NCBI RefSeq assembly: GCF_000711885.1
Contig: NZ_JONK01000021.1
Location: forward strand, 30,058 to 94,057
Origin: Chromobacterium haemolyticum DSM 19808
Lineage (GTDB): Bacteria; Pseudomonadota; Gammaproteobacteria; Burkholderiales; Chromobacteriaceae
Direction: 5' to 3'
Length of the DNA stretch: 64,000 nucleotides
Part shown: one piece after another, positions 31,896-42,978 of the stretch
How positions within the stretch are numbered: the stretch's first letter is position 1
Layout of the letters: each line of letters starts with the position of its first letter
Translations under genes and position numbers: made by a program
The notes under the pieces: model-generated
Databases searched by the model: none
What the model was told of the DNA's origin: nothing
Seen by the model: only the letters and a program-made list of their open reading frames with translations

Positions 31896-33882
31896 GTTTT
31901 TCTCCCGGTTCGGCGCGGCCGGCTTCGGCGGCGCCGTCTCCATTCTGCCCCAATAGGTGGCGCTGGAAAAACCACAGGCTGTGGCCCAGTTGCAGTACCT
32001 GGTTTTCACGCTTGGCCGCGCCGTGGCCCTCGTCCGGGAACAGGATCAGGCCCCCGTTCACTCCCTTGCCCGCCATGGCGCGATACATTTGCAGCGCCTC
32101 GCCCACCGGCACCCGCGGGTCGCTGACGCCCTGGATGATCAGCAGCGGATCGCGCAGCTTGTCGATGTGATTGATCGGCGACAATTGCTCCAGCGCGGCG
32201 CGGTCACGTTCCAGATCGCCATACTCGGCGGCGCGCAGCGCGCGTCGGTAAGGCGCGGTGTTTTGCAAGAAGCTGACCAAGTTGGCGATGCCGACATTGG
32301 ACACGCCGGCATCGTAGGCTCCGGCGAAGATGGTCATCGCCGCCAACGTGGAGTAACCGCCGTAGCTGCCGCCCATCACGCCGATCTTGGGCGCCGCGCC
32401 GGCCGCGCCCCACTGACTGCGGATGTAACGCGCGGCATCTTCAATGTCGGACAGCACTTGCAGCCGGCGCGGGCCGTTGTCGCTGTCCAGCCAGGTTTTG
32501 CCATAGCCGACGGAACCCCGAACATTGGGCTGCACATAGATGAAGCCGGCGTCGACGAACAATTGCGCCTGCGGAGAGAAGCCGGCGCGGCTCTGCCCTT
32601 CCGGACCGCCGTGGAAGTTGACCACCACCGGGCAGGGCGTGGCCGCGCAGCGAGCCGGCCGACGCACAAACATCGGAATCGGCGTGCCGTCGCGCGCCGG
32701 ATAGCTTTCCAGGCTGGCTTTGGCGAAGCCGCGGGTGTCCAGCTCCGGCGCGGAGGGCAGCAGCCATTGGCCGAGCTTGCCGCTCTTGCTGTCCCAAACA
32801 TGGCTGCTGGCCGGCGCGGTGTCGGTTTCCACGCTGAAATTGACGTAGCGGCCATCGCGGCTGAGATTCACAACATTAACCTGGGCCGCACCGGGGAAGG
32901 CTGGCAACTTCAGCACGCGGTAATGGCGGCGGCCGTCCAAGGCCAGCGCTTTGCCGTAGCCGTCCTGGCTCAAGGTGTAGTACACGCGGCCCTGCTCGCG
33001 GTCGATGTTGAGGTTCTCCACATCGCCGCGCGTCTCCGGCGTCAATGGCTTGAATACGCCGGCGCGCCACAGATAGAGACGGTGGTATTCGCCGAACTTA
33101 TTGGTGCGCACCAGATATTCGCCATCGCGCAGGCCGAAGTCCATCCGGTAGTCGGTGGTCTCGCCTTTACCCAGCAGCGGCTGCAAGGGTTTGCCGTCCG
33201 GCGTCCACAGATAGAATTCCGCGCTGGCGTTGCTCAGCGTCTTTTGCAGCAGCAGACGGCCGTCGTCGCGATGGCCGGCGATGCTCCAGGCGCCGCGCTC
33301 GCCGAACAAGCGCTCGCGGCGGCCGTCTGCCAGCCGGTAGCGGTATAGGGTATAGCTGTCGGCCCGCTCGTCGTTGCTGCGGTAGTACAGCCATTGGCCG
33401 TCCTTGCTGAGAAACTGGAACTGGGTTTGCACGCCGGGCTTGTGCTGTACTTCGCGCAGCGCGCCGCCGCTGGCGGCTTGCAGATAGAGGCCGGGGTTTT
33501 CCTCGCCCTTGCGGTCGCGGCTGAGCACCAGCCAGCGCCCATCCGGGCTGACGTCCTGAATCAGGGTGGCGTCTTCGCCGCCGGTCAGCTGCACCGGGAA
33601 GCGCTGCGGACCATCCAGTTTCCAGACCTGCGGCACGCCTGTGACGCGCCAGCTGAAATACAACGCCTTGCCGTCCGGAGCCAGCACGCCGGCGCCAGGC
33701 GCGCGCAGGTCCAGCATATTCTGCACTTTGCGGCTCAGTTCCGCCGGCAGCGGCGCGGCGCGGTAGCGCGCCACCTCCTCCGCGCTGACACTGGCGGCGC
33801 CGAGGCCGCTGTAGCCGCCGGCGGCCCAGCCATGAGTGGAAAGCATCATTAGCGTTGCCGCGGATAAAGCACGAACCATCAT
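31876..33882 (-). CDS. S9 family (prolyl oligopeptidase) peptidase, exported
   Basis: 668-aa serine peptidase with a signal peptide ('MMVRALSAATLMMLSTHGWA'). A seven-bladed beta-propeller (about residues 60-400; repeated 'DGRWLVLSRD', 'DGQWLYYRSND' blades) is followed by an alpha/beta-hydrolase domain (about 420-650). The nucleophile Ser lies in GGSYGGYS near residue 507, the Asp in 'GVSDPRVPVGEA' and the His in 'DEGHGAAKREN'. The first of two adjacent ATGs (33882) is chosen because AGGAG lies just upstream. It probably digests oligopeptides in the periplasm. Confidence 0.9.
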   Translation of the reverse strand: MMVRALSAATLMMLSTHGWAAGGYSGLGAASVSAEEVARYRAAPLPAELSRKVQNMLDLRAPGAGVLAPDGKALYFSWRVTGVPQVWKLDGPQRFPVQLTGGEDATLIQDVSPDGRWLVLSRDRKGEENPGLYLQAASGGALREVQHKPGVQTQFQFLSKDGQWLYYRSNDERADSYTLYRYRLADGRRERLFGERGAWSIAGHRDDGRLLLQKTLSNASAEFYLWTPDGKPLQPLLGKGETTDYRMDFGLRDGEYLVRTNKFGEYHRLYLWRAGVFKPLTPETRGDVENLNIDREQGRVYYTLSQDGYGKALALDGRRHYRVLKLPAFPGAAQVNVVNLSRDGRYVNFSVETDTAPASSHVWDSKSGKLGQWLLPSAPELDTRGFAKASLESYPARDGTPIPMFVRRPARCAATPCPVVVNFHGGPEGQSRAGFSPQAQLFVDAGFIYVQPNVRGSVGYGKTWLDSDNGPRRLQVLSDIEDAARYIRSQWGAAGAAPKIGVMGGSYGGYSTLAAMTIFAGAYDAGVSNVGIANLVSFLQNTAPYRRALRAAEYGDLERDRAALEQLSPINHIDKLRDPLLIIQGVSDPRVPVGEALQMYRAMAGKGVNGGLILFPDEGHGAAKRENQVLQLGHSLWFFQRHLLGQNGDGAAEAGRAEPGEKHESKGA

Positions 33883-33967
33883 GACTGCTCCTGAGCGATT
33901 GGGCGGGCCGACCAGTATAGCGGCCATGACAATGACGTTACAACTTGCATTATTCTCATGCCGACTC

Positions 33968-33984
33968 TGCGACACTTTGTCGCA
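33968..33984. promoter_or_regulatory. Palindrome TGCGACA-CTT-TGTCGCA in the divergent S9 peptidase/ycnI region
   Basis: Perfect 7-bp inverted repeat with a 3-base spacer, 103 bases before ycnI and 86 bases before the peptidase gene. It could be an operator for either gene; the cognate regulator is not identifiable from the window. Confidence 0.4.
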
Positions 33985-34086
33985 CTCGGAAGCAAATGCC
34001 GCACGCTAAACTGGTGCTACTCATCATCATTCGCATTTGCCGACCTTGCCCGGCCATGTTCCAACCCTGATCTAAAAAGCACTCTC

Positions 34087-34599
34087 ATGAAAAAACTCGC
34101 CCTGCTAGCCTTGCTAACCGCCTCCGGTTCCGCCCTCGCCCACGTCACCCTGGAAACCCCCACCGCCGCCAGCGGCAGCTATTACAAAGGCGTGCTGAAA
34201 ATCGGCCATGGCTGCAACGGCAGCCCCACCACCGCCATTAGCGTGGAGCTGCCGGAAGGCGTTCGCCTGGCGCAACCGATGCCGAAAGCCGGCTGGGAGG
34301 TGGAGGTGAGCAAGAGCGCGGTCAAGCCTTTCGACAACTATGGCCGTAAGGTAAGCGAGGATGTGAGCCGCATTACCTGGAAGGGCGGCAAGCTGCCGTC
34401 CAATTTCTACGATGAGTTCGTATTCCAGGCCAAGATCGCCGCCCAACCGGGCAAGCTCTACTTCAAGGTGAAGCAGCAATGCGAACAGGGCGAAACCAAC
34501 TGGGCGGAGATTCCGGCCGCTGGTCAAGACGCGCATGACTTGAAGAGCCCGGCGGCGGAGCTGACGGTGACGGCAGGCGTCGCCGGCCATCATCATTAA
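34087..34599 (+). CDS. YcnI/DUF1775 family copper-associated exported protein
   Basis: 170-aa exported protein. The signal peptide 'MKKLALLALLTASGSALA' is followed directly by a mature N-terminal His ('HVTLETPTAASGSYYKGVL'). In the YcnI family this His, with a conserved Glu, binds Cu(II) in a monohistidine brace. Other family features are 'HGCNGSPTTAISVELPEG' and 'AGWEVEV'. The C-terminus ends in three His, possibly extra metal ligands. The usual YcnJ/CopC-CopD partner is absent downstream, where a repeat element is inserted at the TAA stop codon. Confidence 0.85.
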   Translation: MKKLALLALLTASGSALAHVTLETPTAASGSYYKGVLKIGHGCNGSPTTAISVELPEGVRLAQPMPKAGWEVEVSKSAVKPFDNYGRKVSEDVSRITWKGGKLPSNFYDEFVFQAKIAAQPGKLYFKVKQQCEQGETNWAEIPAAGQDAHDLKSPAAELTVTAGVAGHHH

Positions 34600-34711
34600 G
34601 ACCCGCTAACAAAACCCCTGATCCTGCGTTGCGCCTCCTGGTCGTACCACTTGTACTGTCTGCGTCGGCGCGCCTTGGCTCAGGTTCTCTGCGAGGTTTT
34701 GTTAGCGGCTC
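34600..34711 (+). repeat. MITE-like element, family B, copy 1
   Basis: About 112 bp, flanked by TAA on both sides; the left TAA is the ycnI stop codon. Terminal inverted repeats are GACCCGCTAACAAAAC and GTTTTGTTAGCGGCTC. The interior 'TGCGTTGCGCC...CTGGTCGTAC' and 'GTCGGCGCG' is shared with the copy at 40150. Confidence 0.72.
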
Positions 34712-34735
34712 TAAGCCTTCTCCCCTGCTCCCATG

Positions 34736-34771
34736 AAAAACGCCGGCGGCGAGTCTCTCGCGGCCGGCGTT
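34736..34771 (-). terminator. Intrinsic terminator of the yidB-like gene
   Basis: On the minus strand the perfect 9-bp stem AACGCCGGC/GCCGGCGTT (15-base inner loop) is followed by a T-run, 20 bases after the stop. Confidence 0.75.
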
Positions 34772-34790
34772 GTTGCATGGACGGGTCAGA

Positions 34791-35180
34791 TCAGCGGAAC
34801 AGGCCCTTGAGCAGGTCCGTCCCCTGGGACAACAGATCCTCGCCTTGCGGCACCTGGCCGTTGGGGGTCAGCTTGTCCACCAGACCAGGCAAGTGCTCGG
34901 CCACCAGCTGCGACAGTTGGCCCTGATCCAGGCCAAACTTCTCGGCCAGGCCGGACAGCTGCTCCGAGCCCAGCACTTGCTGAATCTGCTCGGCGGACAC
35001 CGGCAAATTGCCGCCCTGTCCTACCCAGGACGACACCAGCTCGCCCAAACCGCCTTGCTGGAATTGCTCCAACAGGCCGGACAGGCCGCCCTGCTGTTGC
35101 AGCAGGGCCTGCAAGGCTCCGCCAGCGCCGCCTTCCGCGCCGCCGGACAGCAAACCGCTCAAGGAATCGAATATAGCCAT
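34791..35180 (-). CDS. YidB family (DUF937) protein
   Basis: 129-aa glycine- and glutamine-rich protein. It begins 'MAIFDSLSGLLSGGAEGGAG' and carries 'LSGLLEQFQQGGLGELVSSW', 'NLPVSAEQIQQVLGSEQLSG' and 'LSQLVAEHLPGLVDKLTPNG', all typical of YidB/DUF937. No signal peptide is obvious. Function is unknown; the family is common in proteobacteria. The ATG at 35180 follows CAGGAGAG. Confidence 0.85.
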   Translation of the reverse strand: MAIFDSLSGLLSGGAEGGAGGALQALLQQQGGLSGLLEQFQQGGLGELVSSWVGQGGNLPVSAEQIQQVLGSEQLSGLAEKFGLDQGQLSQLVAEHLPGLVDKLTPNGQVPQGEDLLSQGTDLLKGLFR

Positions 35181-35247
35181 GGTGCTCTCCTGTTTGCCGC
35201 GCACTGTGCGCGAATCTCGGTAAAAACGGCAGCGCTTGCGCGCCGAC

Positions 35248-36252
35248 TCAAGCCGCCAGCAAGCCCGCCAACCCTCGCATGGTCTGCCAGGGATCGCCGG
35301 TTTCCACGCCTTTGATCTGGCGGTCTATGCGTGCGCACTCGTCCAGCGCGGTCATCAGCTTGCGCGGGCCGATGCGGCGCAAGGCCGGCTCGGCCAAACG
35401 CTGCTTGTCGCCCCATAACCGCAGTTCGCGCGCCATGTCGCGCGCGTTGCGTCCGTCTTTCAGGCCCTGCCGCAGGCGCAGCAACATACGCACGTCTTCG
35501 GTCAGCGACCACAATACCAGCACCGGCGCCTCGCCTTCGGCCATCAGGCCGTCCAGCATGCGCAGCACCCGCGGCACATCGCCGGCCAGCCAGGATTCGG
35601 ACAAATGGAACACGTCGAAGCGGGCCACATTCGCCACTGCGGCGCGCAGTTGCTCCAGCGTCAACTCTCCGGCCGGGTACAGCAGGGCCAGCTTGTCCAC
35701 TTCCTGGCGCGCGGCCAGCAAATTGCCTTCGACGCGATCGACGAAGAAGGCCAGCGCCTCGCCGCCCAACACTTGGCCCTGAGCCTTGAGGCGGCGCGTG
35801 ATCCAGCTTGGCAGCTCGGCGCGGCCTACCAATCGGGCCTCCACGGTTACCGCCAGCTTTTCCAGTGCCTGGAACCACTTGGACTGCTGCTGCGCGCGCT
35901 CCAGCTTGGGCAGGGTGATCAGGGTCACTGTGTCCTGCGGCGGCTGAGCCGCCAGCTGTTGCAGCGCCTCGGCGCCTTCGGTGCCGGGCTTGCCGTTGGG
36001 AATGCGGATTTCCAGCAGCTTTTGCTCGGCGAACAGCGAAACGCTGCTCATCGCGTCGCGCAGCTGCGACCAATCGAAACCCGCCTCCACCGTCAACACT
36101 TCGCGCTCCTGATAGCCTTGATCGCGCGCCGCCTGACGCAGCGCGTCGGCGGCCTCCAAGGCCAGCAGCGCTTCCTCGCCGTGGATCAGGTACAGCGGCG
36201 CCAGGCCCTTGCCCAGCGCCGCGATCAGCGCGTCAGGGCTTAGGCTGGGCAT
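35248..36252 (-). CDS. holA: DNA polymerase III subunit delta
   Basis: Clamp-loader subunit that opens the beta sliding clamp. The 334 aa have the canonical N-terminal segment 'LAPLYLIHGEEALLALEAAD', the clamp-binding region 'VSLFAEQKLLEIRIPNGKPG', and the AAA+-like domain without Walker motifs, followed by 'ARFDVFHLSESWLAGD' and the C-terminal collar. The start lies 20 bases inside the end of lptE; the leuS-lptE-holA order is the conserved proteobacterial arrangement. Confidence 0.93.
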   Translation of the reverse strand: MPSLSPDALIAALGKGLAPLYLIHGEEALLALEAADALRQAARDQGYQEREVLTVEAGFDWSQLRDAMSSVSLFAEQKLLEIRIPNGKPGTEGAEALQQLAAQPPQDTVTLITLPKLERAQQQSKWFQALEKLAVTVEARLVGRAELPSWITRRLKAQGQVLGGEALAFFVDRVEGNLLAARQEVDKLALLYPAGELTLEQLRAAVANVARFDVFHLSESWLAGDVPRVLRMLDGLMAEGEAPVLVLWSLTEDVRMLLRLRQGLKDGRNARDMARELRLWGDKQRLAEPALRRIGPRKLMTALDECARIDRQIKGVETGDPWQTMRGLAGLLAA

Positions 36253-36793
36253 CGGCGGGCTTCAGGCTTTGCGGGCCGGTCAGCGGCGCGGCGGCCGGCT
36301 TTTTCAGGTAAGCCAGACGACGGACGATCTGCTCCGCCGCGTCGCGACGGGCGTCGGTCCAGATCAGGGCCTCTTCCTGCTCCTTACCGAGGATGGCGCT
36401 ATCCGAGTAGTTCATGCTGCGGCGCACGACCACGGTCATGTCCGGCTCCACCGGCACGCCGAACAGCACGGTGCGCACCACGGCGGTATAGGTCAGCTGG
36501 TACTCGTTGATCTTGCCGCCCACGTTCAGGGTCAGGATGTCCTTGGACTGGTTTTCGCTGAGGATGGTCACCACCGCCTCGGCCTGCTTGGGATTGTCCA
36601 GCACTTGCAGGCGCGGGTCGCGCGCCAGCACGGTGCGCACATCGCCGGCCACCGCGGTGCCGCCGCCGTCGAAATACAGCGAGGCGAACGGCAGCGGCTT
36701 CATCGGGCCGCCCAGGCCGCGCAGGTGGAAGCCGCAAGCGCTCAGCGTGACGGCCAGCAGCGCCAGCCACAACCATTGCAGGGAAAGTCTCAT
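36233..36793 (-). CDS. lptE: LPS-assembly lipoprotein LptE
   Basis: Outer-membrane lipoprotein that plugs LptD and delivers LPS to the cell surface. The 186 aa have a lipoprotein signal with the lipobox LSAC (Cys20), then 'GFHLRGLGGPMKPLPFASLY', the LptE/RlpB opening. A proline/alanine-rich tail ends the protein. It overlaps holA by 20 bases and follows leuS by 81 bases. Confidence 0.92.
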   Translation of the reverse strand: MRLSLQWLWLALLAVTLSACGFHLRGLGGPMKPLPFASLYFDGGGTAVAGDVRTVLARDPRLQVLDNPKQAEAVVTILSENQSKDILTLNVGGKINEYQLTYTAVVRTVLFGVPVEPDMTVVVRRSMNYSDSAILGKEQEEALIWTDARRDAAEQIVRRLAYLKKPAAAPLTGPQSLKPADAQPKP

Positions 36794-36874
36794 TCACGAT
36801 TCCTTATCGGGAAACAATGCTTGCCTGGCCCGGTCCAGCGCGCAGGCCGCGCCCAGGACCGGGGCCATGTCGGT

Positions 36875-39615
<2,741 letters not shown>

Positions 39616-39685
39616 ACGGCGTCTTCGCTCCCGCGATAAGACCCCAAAAAAACAAATGCTTGGCCGGCTACTCAGCCTAGCGCAA

Positions 39686-40072
39686 TCACGGGCAGAGCTT
39701 GACGCCCCAGCCTTTGCGGCCGCGCCAGCAGGAGAAGTCCTCCTTCACCGCGCGTATGGTCCAGACATTGTTCTCGCGGCTAAGCTGGAAGCGCTGGCGC
39801 GTGCCCTTGACGCTGTCGTCCATCAGGCCTTCGCGCAGCAAGGCGATGCTGGCTTTGTCGAACGCTTCCGGCTGGCTGGTCTGGATCACTTTCAGGCTGC
39901 GGTATTCGAACTGGCCGTCCTCGCCCAGGCGGTTCTTGGCAAAGCGCAGCACCACCTCAAGCGGCAGTTCGCCCGGCTGGCCGGCAAACGGCAAGCGCGC
40001 TTCGTCACTGTAGGCAGAGGCGGCGGCGGGAATCGCGGCCAAGGCGGCGGCGCAGAGCATTATCGCTTTCAT
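39686..40072 (-). CDS. Hypothetical exported protein
   Basis: 128-aa protein with a signal peptide ('MKAIMLCAAALAAIPAAASA') and a small mature domain with 'FAKNRLGEDGQFEYRSLKVI'. It ends in two Cys that could form a disulphide ('FSCWRGRKGWGVKLCP'). I do not recognise the family with confidence. The ATG at 40072 is preferred over the one at 40078 because AAGGATGG lies at the right distance. It is monocistronic; repeat elements lie 75 bases upstream. Confidence 0.7.
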   Translation of the reverse strand: MKAIMLCAAALAAIPAAASAYSDEARLPFAGQPGELPLEVVLRFAKNRLGEDGQFEYRSLKVIQTSQPEAFDKASIALLREGLMDDSVKGTRQRFQLSRENNVWTIRAVKEDFSCWRGRKGWGVKLCP

Positions 40073-40149
40073 GTCCATCCTTGAGTTATCCGGGGAAAGT
40101 GGAAAGTTGGGTTCGACTCCTGCTGCGACTAATTAGTTGCTCAGCTTAA

Positions 40150-40257
40150 GAGCCGCTCCCCTCCCTGATGCTGCATTGCGCCGACTGGTCGTACTCAAGC
40201 ACGGCCTGAGTCGGCGCGGCTTGCCTCAGCCATGAAACTGAGTTTTGTTAGCCACTC
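40150..40257 (+). repeat. MITE-like element, family B, copy 2
   Basis: About 108 bp, flanked by TAA (left) and CAA (right). The left end GAGCCGCTCCCCTCCC is degraded; the right end is GTTTTGTTAGCCACTC. The interior 'TGCATTGCGCC...CTGGTCGTAC' and 'GTCGGCGCG' matches the copy at 34600. It directly abuts family A copy 4. Confidence 0.65.
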
Positions 40258-40260
40258 CAA

Positions 40261-40411
40261 GAACCTGTTTACGATCTGCTGCGCGTCGGCGGGATGAATA
40301 GAAAGGGGCATTGAAAGCCCCTTCGAAATACTCATGTATCCTATGTACACTCCGCTTTCTCAGCGGTTTTCGCCTTGTCTCATCTTAGCTCGGGAGATCG
40401 TAAACACGCTC
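40261..40411 (+). repeat. MITE-like element, family A, copy 4
   Basis: About 151 bp, flanked by CAA (left, shared with family B copy 2) and TAA (right). The ends are GAACCTGTTTACGATCT and AGATCGTAAACACGCTC. The interior has 'GGGATGAATAGAAAGGGGC', a perfect GGGGC...GCCCC hairpin and the 'CTCCGCTTTCTCAGCGG' core. Its last base plus the TA of the target form the TAG stop codon of pip on the minus strand. Confidence 0.75.
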
Positions 40412-41364
40412 TAAACCCGGCCGGCCAGATGGGCGTCGCGGAAACGTTCCAGTTGCCGCAGCAGCGCGTCCAGGATGTCCGGCTCCCACAAAGAATGGCC
40501 GGCAGCCTCCACCAGTTCGTAGTGGGCTTGCGGCCAGGCCTGAGCCAACCGCAGCGCGGTGACCGGGGGGCAGACCACATCGTAACGGCCTTGCACAATG
40601 GCGGCGGGGATATGGCGAATGCGCGCAAGCCCGGCCAGCAAGGCGCCCTCCGGCAGAAAGACGCGGTTGACGAAGTAATGAGCTTCCAGCCGCGCCAGCG
40701 ACAATGCCACGTATTCGCTGCCGGCGCGTTCGGCGGCGTCGGCGTTGGGGCTCAGCGCGACGCAAGCGCCCTCGTAACGTCCCCAGGCGCGACAAGCGGG
40801 CAGGTGCACCACCGGGTCGGGATCGGTCAGACGCCGGTAGTACGCGGCCAGCAAGTCTCCGCGTTCAGCCTCCGGGATGGGCGCGACGAAACGCTGCCAC
40901 TCCTCGGGAAAGAACTGGCCCATGCCGTGCAGGAACCAGTCGATCTCGCTGCGCTCGCCCAGGAAGATGCCGCGCAGGATCAGCCCGCTGACACGGTCCG
41001 GATGCGCCTGGGCGTAAGCCAGCGCCAGCGTGCTGCCCCAGGAGCCTCCGAACACCAGCCAGCGCTCAATCCCCAGGTGCTCGCGCAGCCGCTCGATGTC
41101 CGCCACCAGATGGGCGGTGCTGTTGTCGCGCAGCTCGCCGCGCGGCGTCGAACGGCCGCTGCCACGCTGATCGAACAGCACCGCGCGGTAAAAGCCGGGG
41201 TCGAACAACTGACGGCAGGCCGGCACGCAGCCGTCGCCCGGTCCGCCGTGAAGATAGAGCGCCGGATAGCCCTGCGGCAAACCGCATTGCTCCCAGTACA
41301 TCGCATGCAAGCCATCCAGCGGCAACATGCCGCTGGCGAACGGTGCTATAGGCGGATACAACAT
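40411..41364 (-). CDS. pip: Proline iminopeptidase
   Basis: Removes N-terminal proline from peptides. The 317-aa alpha/beta hydrolase starts 'MLYPPIAPFASGMLPLDG' and has the oxyanion motif 'ALYLHGGPGDGC', the family hallmark 'VLFDQRGSGRSTP', the nucleophile Ser in 'FGGSWGSTLAL' (about residue 108), the Asp in 'QGRYDVVCPP' and the His in 'EAAGHSLWEP'. The stop codon TAG is formed at the junction with a repeat element, so the last residues may have been altered by that insertion. Confidence 0.93.
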   Translation of the reverse strand: MLYPPIAPFASGMLPLDGLHAMYWEQCGLPQGYPALYLHGGPGDGCVPACRQLFDPGFYRAVLFDQRGSGRSTPRGELRDNSTAHLVADIERLREHLGIERWLVFGGSWGSTLALAYAQAHPDRVSGLILRGIFLGERSEIDWFLHGMGQFFPEEWQRFVAPIPEAERGDLLAAYYRRLTDPDPVVHLPACRAWGRYEGACVALSPNADAAERAGSEYVALSLARLEAHYFVNRVFLPEGALLAGLARIRHIPAAIVQGRYDVVCPPVTALRLAQAWPQAHYELVEAAGHSLWEPDILDALLRQLERFRDAHLAGRV

Positions 41365-41403
41365 GGCCTCTCCATACGGGGAACAAGGGAAAACGCGCCG
41401 CGC

Positions 41404-42213
41404 TCAACCGCGCAGCAGGTTGTATAGCATCTCGCTGGCCATTACCGCCATCAAGGCGGCGAACACCTGCTTCAAACGGGCCACCGGCAGCTTGTGCGCG
41501 GCGCGCGCCCCCAAGGGGGCCATTAACACCGTCATCAGCATCAGCGCCAGCATGGCCGGCAGATAAACGAAGCCCAAGGCGCCGGCCGGCAAGCCGGCCG
41601 CGCCCCAGCCGCTATAAAGGTAGCCGACGGCGCCGGATACGGCGATGGGCCAGCCCAGCGCCGCGCTGGTGGCGATAGCGGTGCGCACCGGCACATTGCA
41701 CCAACTCATGAAAGGGACGCTCATTGAGCCGCCGCCTATGCCCACCCAGCTGGAGATCATGCCGATCAACCCGCCAGCGCCCCATTGCCCGGCCGGGCTC
41801 GGCATTCCGCGGCTGGCTTGCGGCTTGAGGTTGAAGAACATTTGCACCGCGACCAGGTAGGCGTAACCCACAAAGAACCATTTCAGCGCCAGCCCGGAGA
41901 TCTCACCGGCCACCAGGCTGCCCAGCAAGGTGCCGATCACCATCGCCGGCGCCATCGCCCTCACAATGCGCCAATCCACCGCGCCCTTCTTATGATGGGC
42001 GCGCACGCTAGACAGGCTGGTGAACACCATGACCGCCAGCGAAGTGCCCACCGCCAGATGCTGGGCATGATCGCCGCCCAACTGCGCGGCGGACAAGACG
42101 CCCAAAACCACCGGCACAATGACCAGGCCGCCGCCGACGCCGAGCAATCCGGCCAGAAAGCCGGCCACCGCGCCGCAGGCCAGCAGCGCCAGAATCAGCG
42201 GAACGCTCAGCAT
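41404..42213 (-). CDS. Sulfite exporter TauE/SafE family protein
   Basis: 269-aa membrane protein with about eight helices, built as two similar halves. The N-terminal 'AGFLAGLLGVGGGLVIVPVV' and the matching 'GLIGMISSWVGIGGGSMSVP' are the duplicated glycine-rich TauE/SafE signatures. Family members move sulfite, sulfoacetate or other organosulfur anions; the substrate here is unknown. It overlaps the end of the EVE gene by seven bases. Confidence 0.88.
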   Translation of the reverse strand: MLSVPLILALLACGAVAGFLAGLLGVGGGLVIVPVVLGVLSAAQLGGDHAQHLAVGTSLAVMVFTSLSSVRAHHKKGAVDWRIVRAMAPAMVIGTLLGSLVAGEISGLALKWFFVGYAYLVAVQMFFNLKPQASRGMPSPAGQWGAGGLIGMISSWVGIGGGSMSVPFMSWCNVPVRTAIATSAALGWPIAVSGAVGYLYSGWGAAGLPAGALGFVYLPAMLALMLMTVLMAPLGARAAHKLPVARLKQVFAALMAVMASEMLYNLLRG

Positions 42214-42671
42214 GCCAGCAACTGTTCAGTGATATAGCGCCATTCGTCCTCGCTCAACGGGGTGATGGACAGCCGATTGCCGCGCTTGAGCACTGTCATC
42301 TCAGCCAGGGGCGGGTGTTGACGCAGCTCCGCCGGCGACAGCAGCCGGGTCTTGCGCAGAAAACGCACGTCCACCGCCAGCCAACGCGGCGCGTCGGGTG
42401 AAGACTTGGGGTCGTAGTAAGGGCTTTCCGGATCAAACTGGCTGGAGTCTGGATGAGCGGCGGCGGCGATTTCCGCCAGACCGGCCACCCCCGGTTCCGG
42501 ACAAGACGAATGCCAGAACAGCAGCCGGTCCCCCACTTGCATGCCGTCGCGCATGAAATTGCGCGCCTGGTAATTGCGCACGCCGGTCCACTCGAACAAG
42601 CGTTCGGGCTCGGCGGCGAGATCGTCGATCGAAGTATCGTCCGGTTCGGACTTCATCAGCCAATATCGCAT
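42207..42671 (-). CDS. EVE domain-containing protein
   Basis: 154-aa protein made of a single EVE (PUA-like) domain. It begins 'MRYWLMKSEPDDTSIDDL' and contains 'WTGVRNYQARNFMRDGMQVG' and 'RLLFWHSSCPEPGVAGLAEI', a textbook match to the Thy28-like group. EVE domains recognise modified bases in DNA or RNA; a cellular role in bacteria is not settled. The ATG at 42671 is preferred to a TTG six bases earlier. It is coupled to the TauE/SafE gene. Confidence 0.9.
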   Translation of the reverse strand: MRYWLMKSEPDDTSIDDLAAEPERLFEWTGVRNYQARNFMRDGMQVGDRLLFWHSSCPEPGVAGLAEIAAAAHPDSSQFDPESPYYDPKSSPDAPRWLAVDVRFLRKTRLLSPAELRQHPPLAEMTVLKRGNRLSITPLSEDEWRYITEQLLAC

Positions 42672-42800
42672 GGGCAATGTCTGTTAATTAGTCAGGGAAA
42701 GGGTTAACGCTTGCTCAATCTTACCTGGAAAGATTGCCGTTTATGCTGACATTGGCATCCCAAGGGGATATGGCGATAACTGAAAGAAAGGATGAAGGCG

Positions 42801-42974
42801 ATGAATACCCGTGCCAAACAATGTCTGCTGGGACTGGCGCTGGCCGCCGGCTTAAGCGCTTGCGTAGTAGAGCCGCCCAGGGTGGCCGTCAGGCCGGTGG
42901 TGGTCAGGCCGGCCCCGGTGGTGGTGACGCCGGTTTACGGCTATTACTACGGCGGCCGCCACGACTGGCGCTGA
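42801..42974 (+). CDS. Small valine/proline-rich lipoprotein
   Basis: 57-aa predicted lipoprotein: a signal ending in the lipobox LSAC, then a short VEPP...VRPVVVRPAPVVV repeat and a YGYYYGG tail. Similar tiny lipoproteins are frequent in betaproteobacteria; function unknown. The ATG at 42801 is chosen because AAAGGA is ideally spaced; an ATG at 42792 is too close to it. Convergent with the DUF1294 gene four bases away. Confidence 0.7.
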   Translation: MNTRAKQCLLGLALAAGLSACVVEPPRVAVRPVVVRPAPVVVTPVYGYYYGGRHDWR

Positions 42975-42978
42975 TCGC

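Noticed and set aside
40109..40135. T-arm-like sequence GGGTTCGACTCC, suggesting a tRNA or tRNA remnant
   Set aside because: No anticodon arm, D-arm, matching acceptor stem or CCA can be fitted around it; treated as chance.
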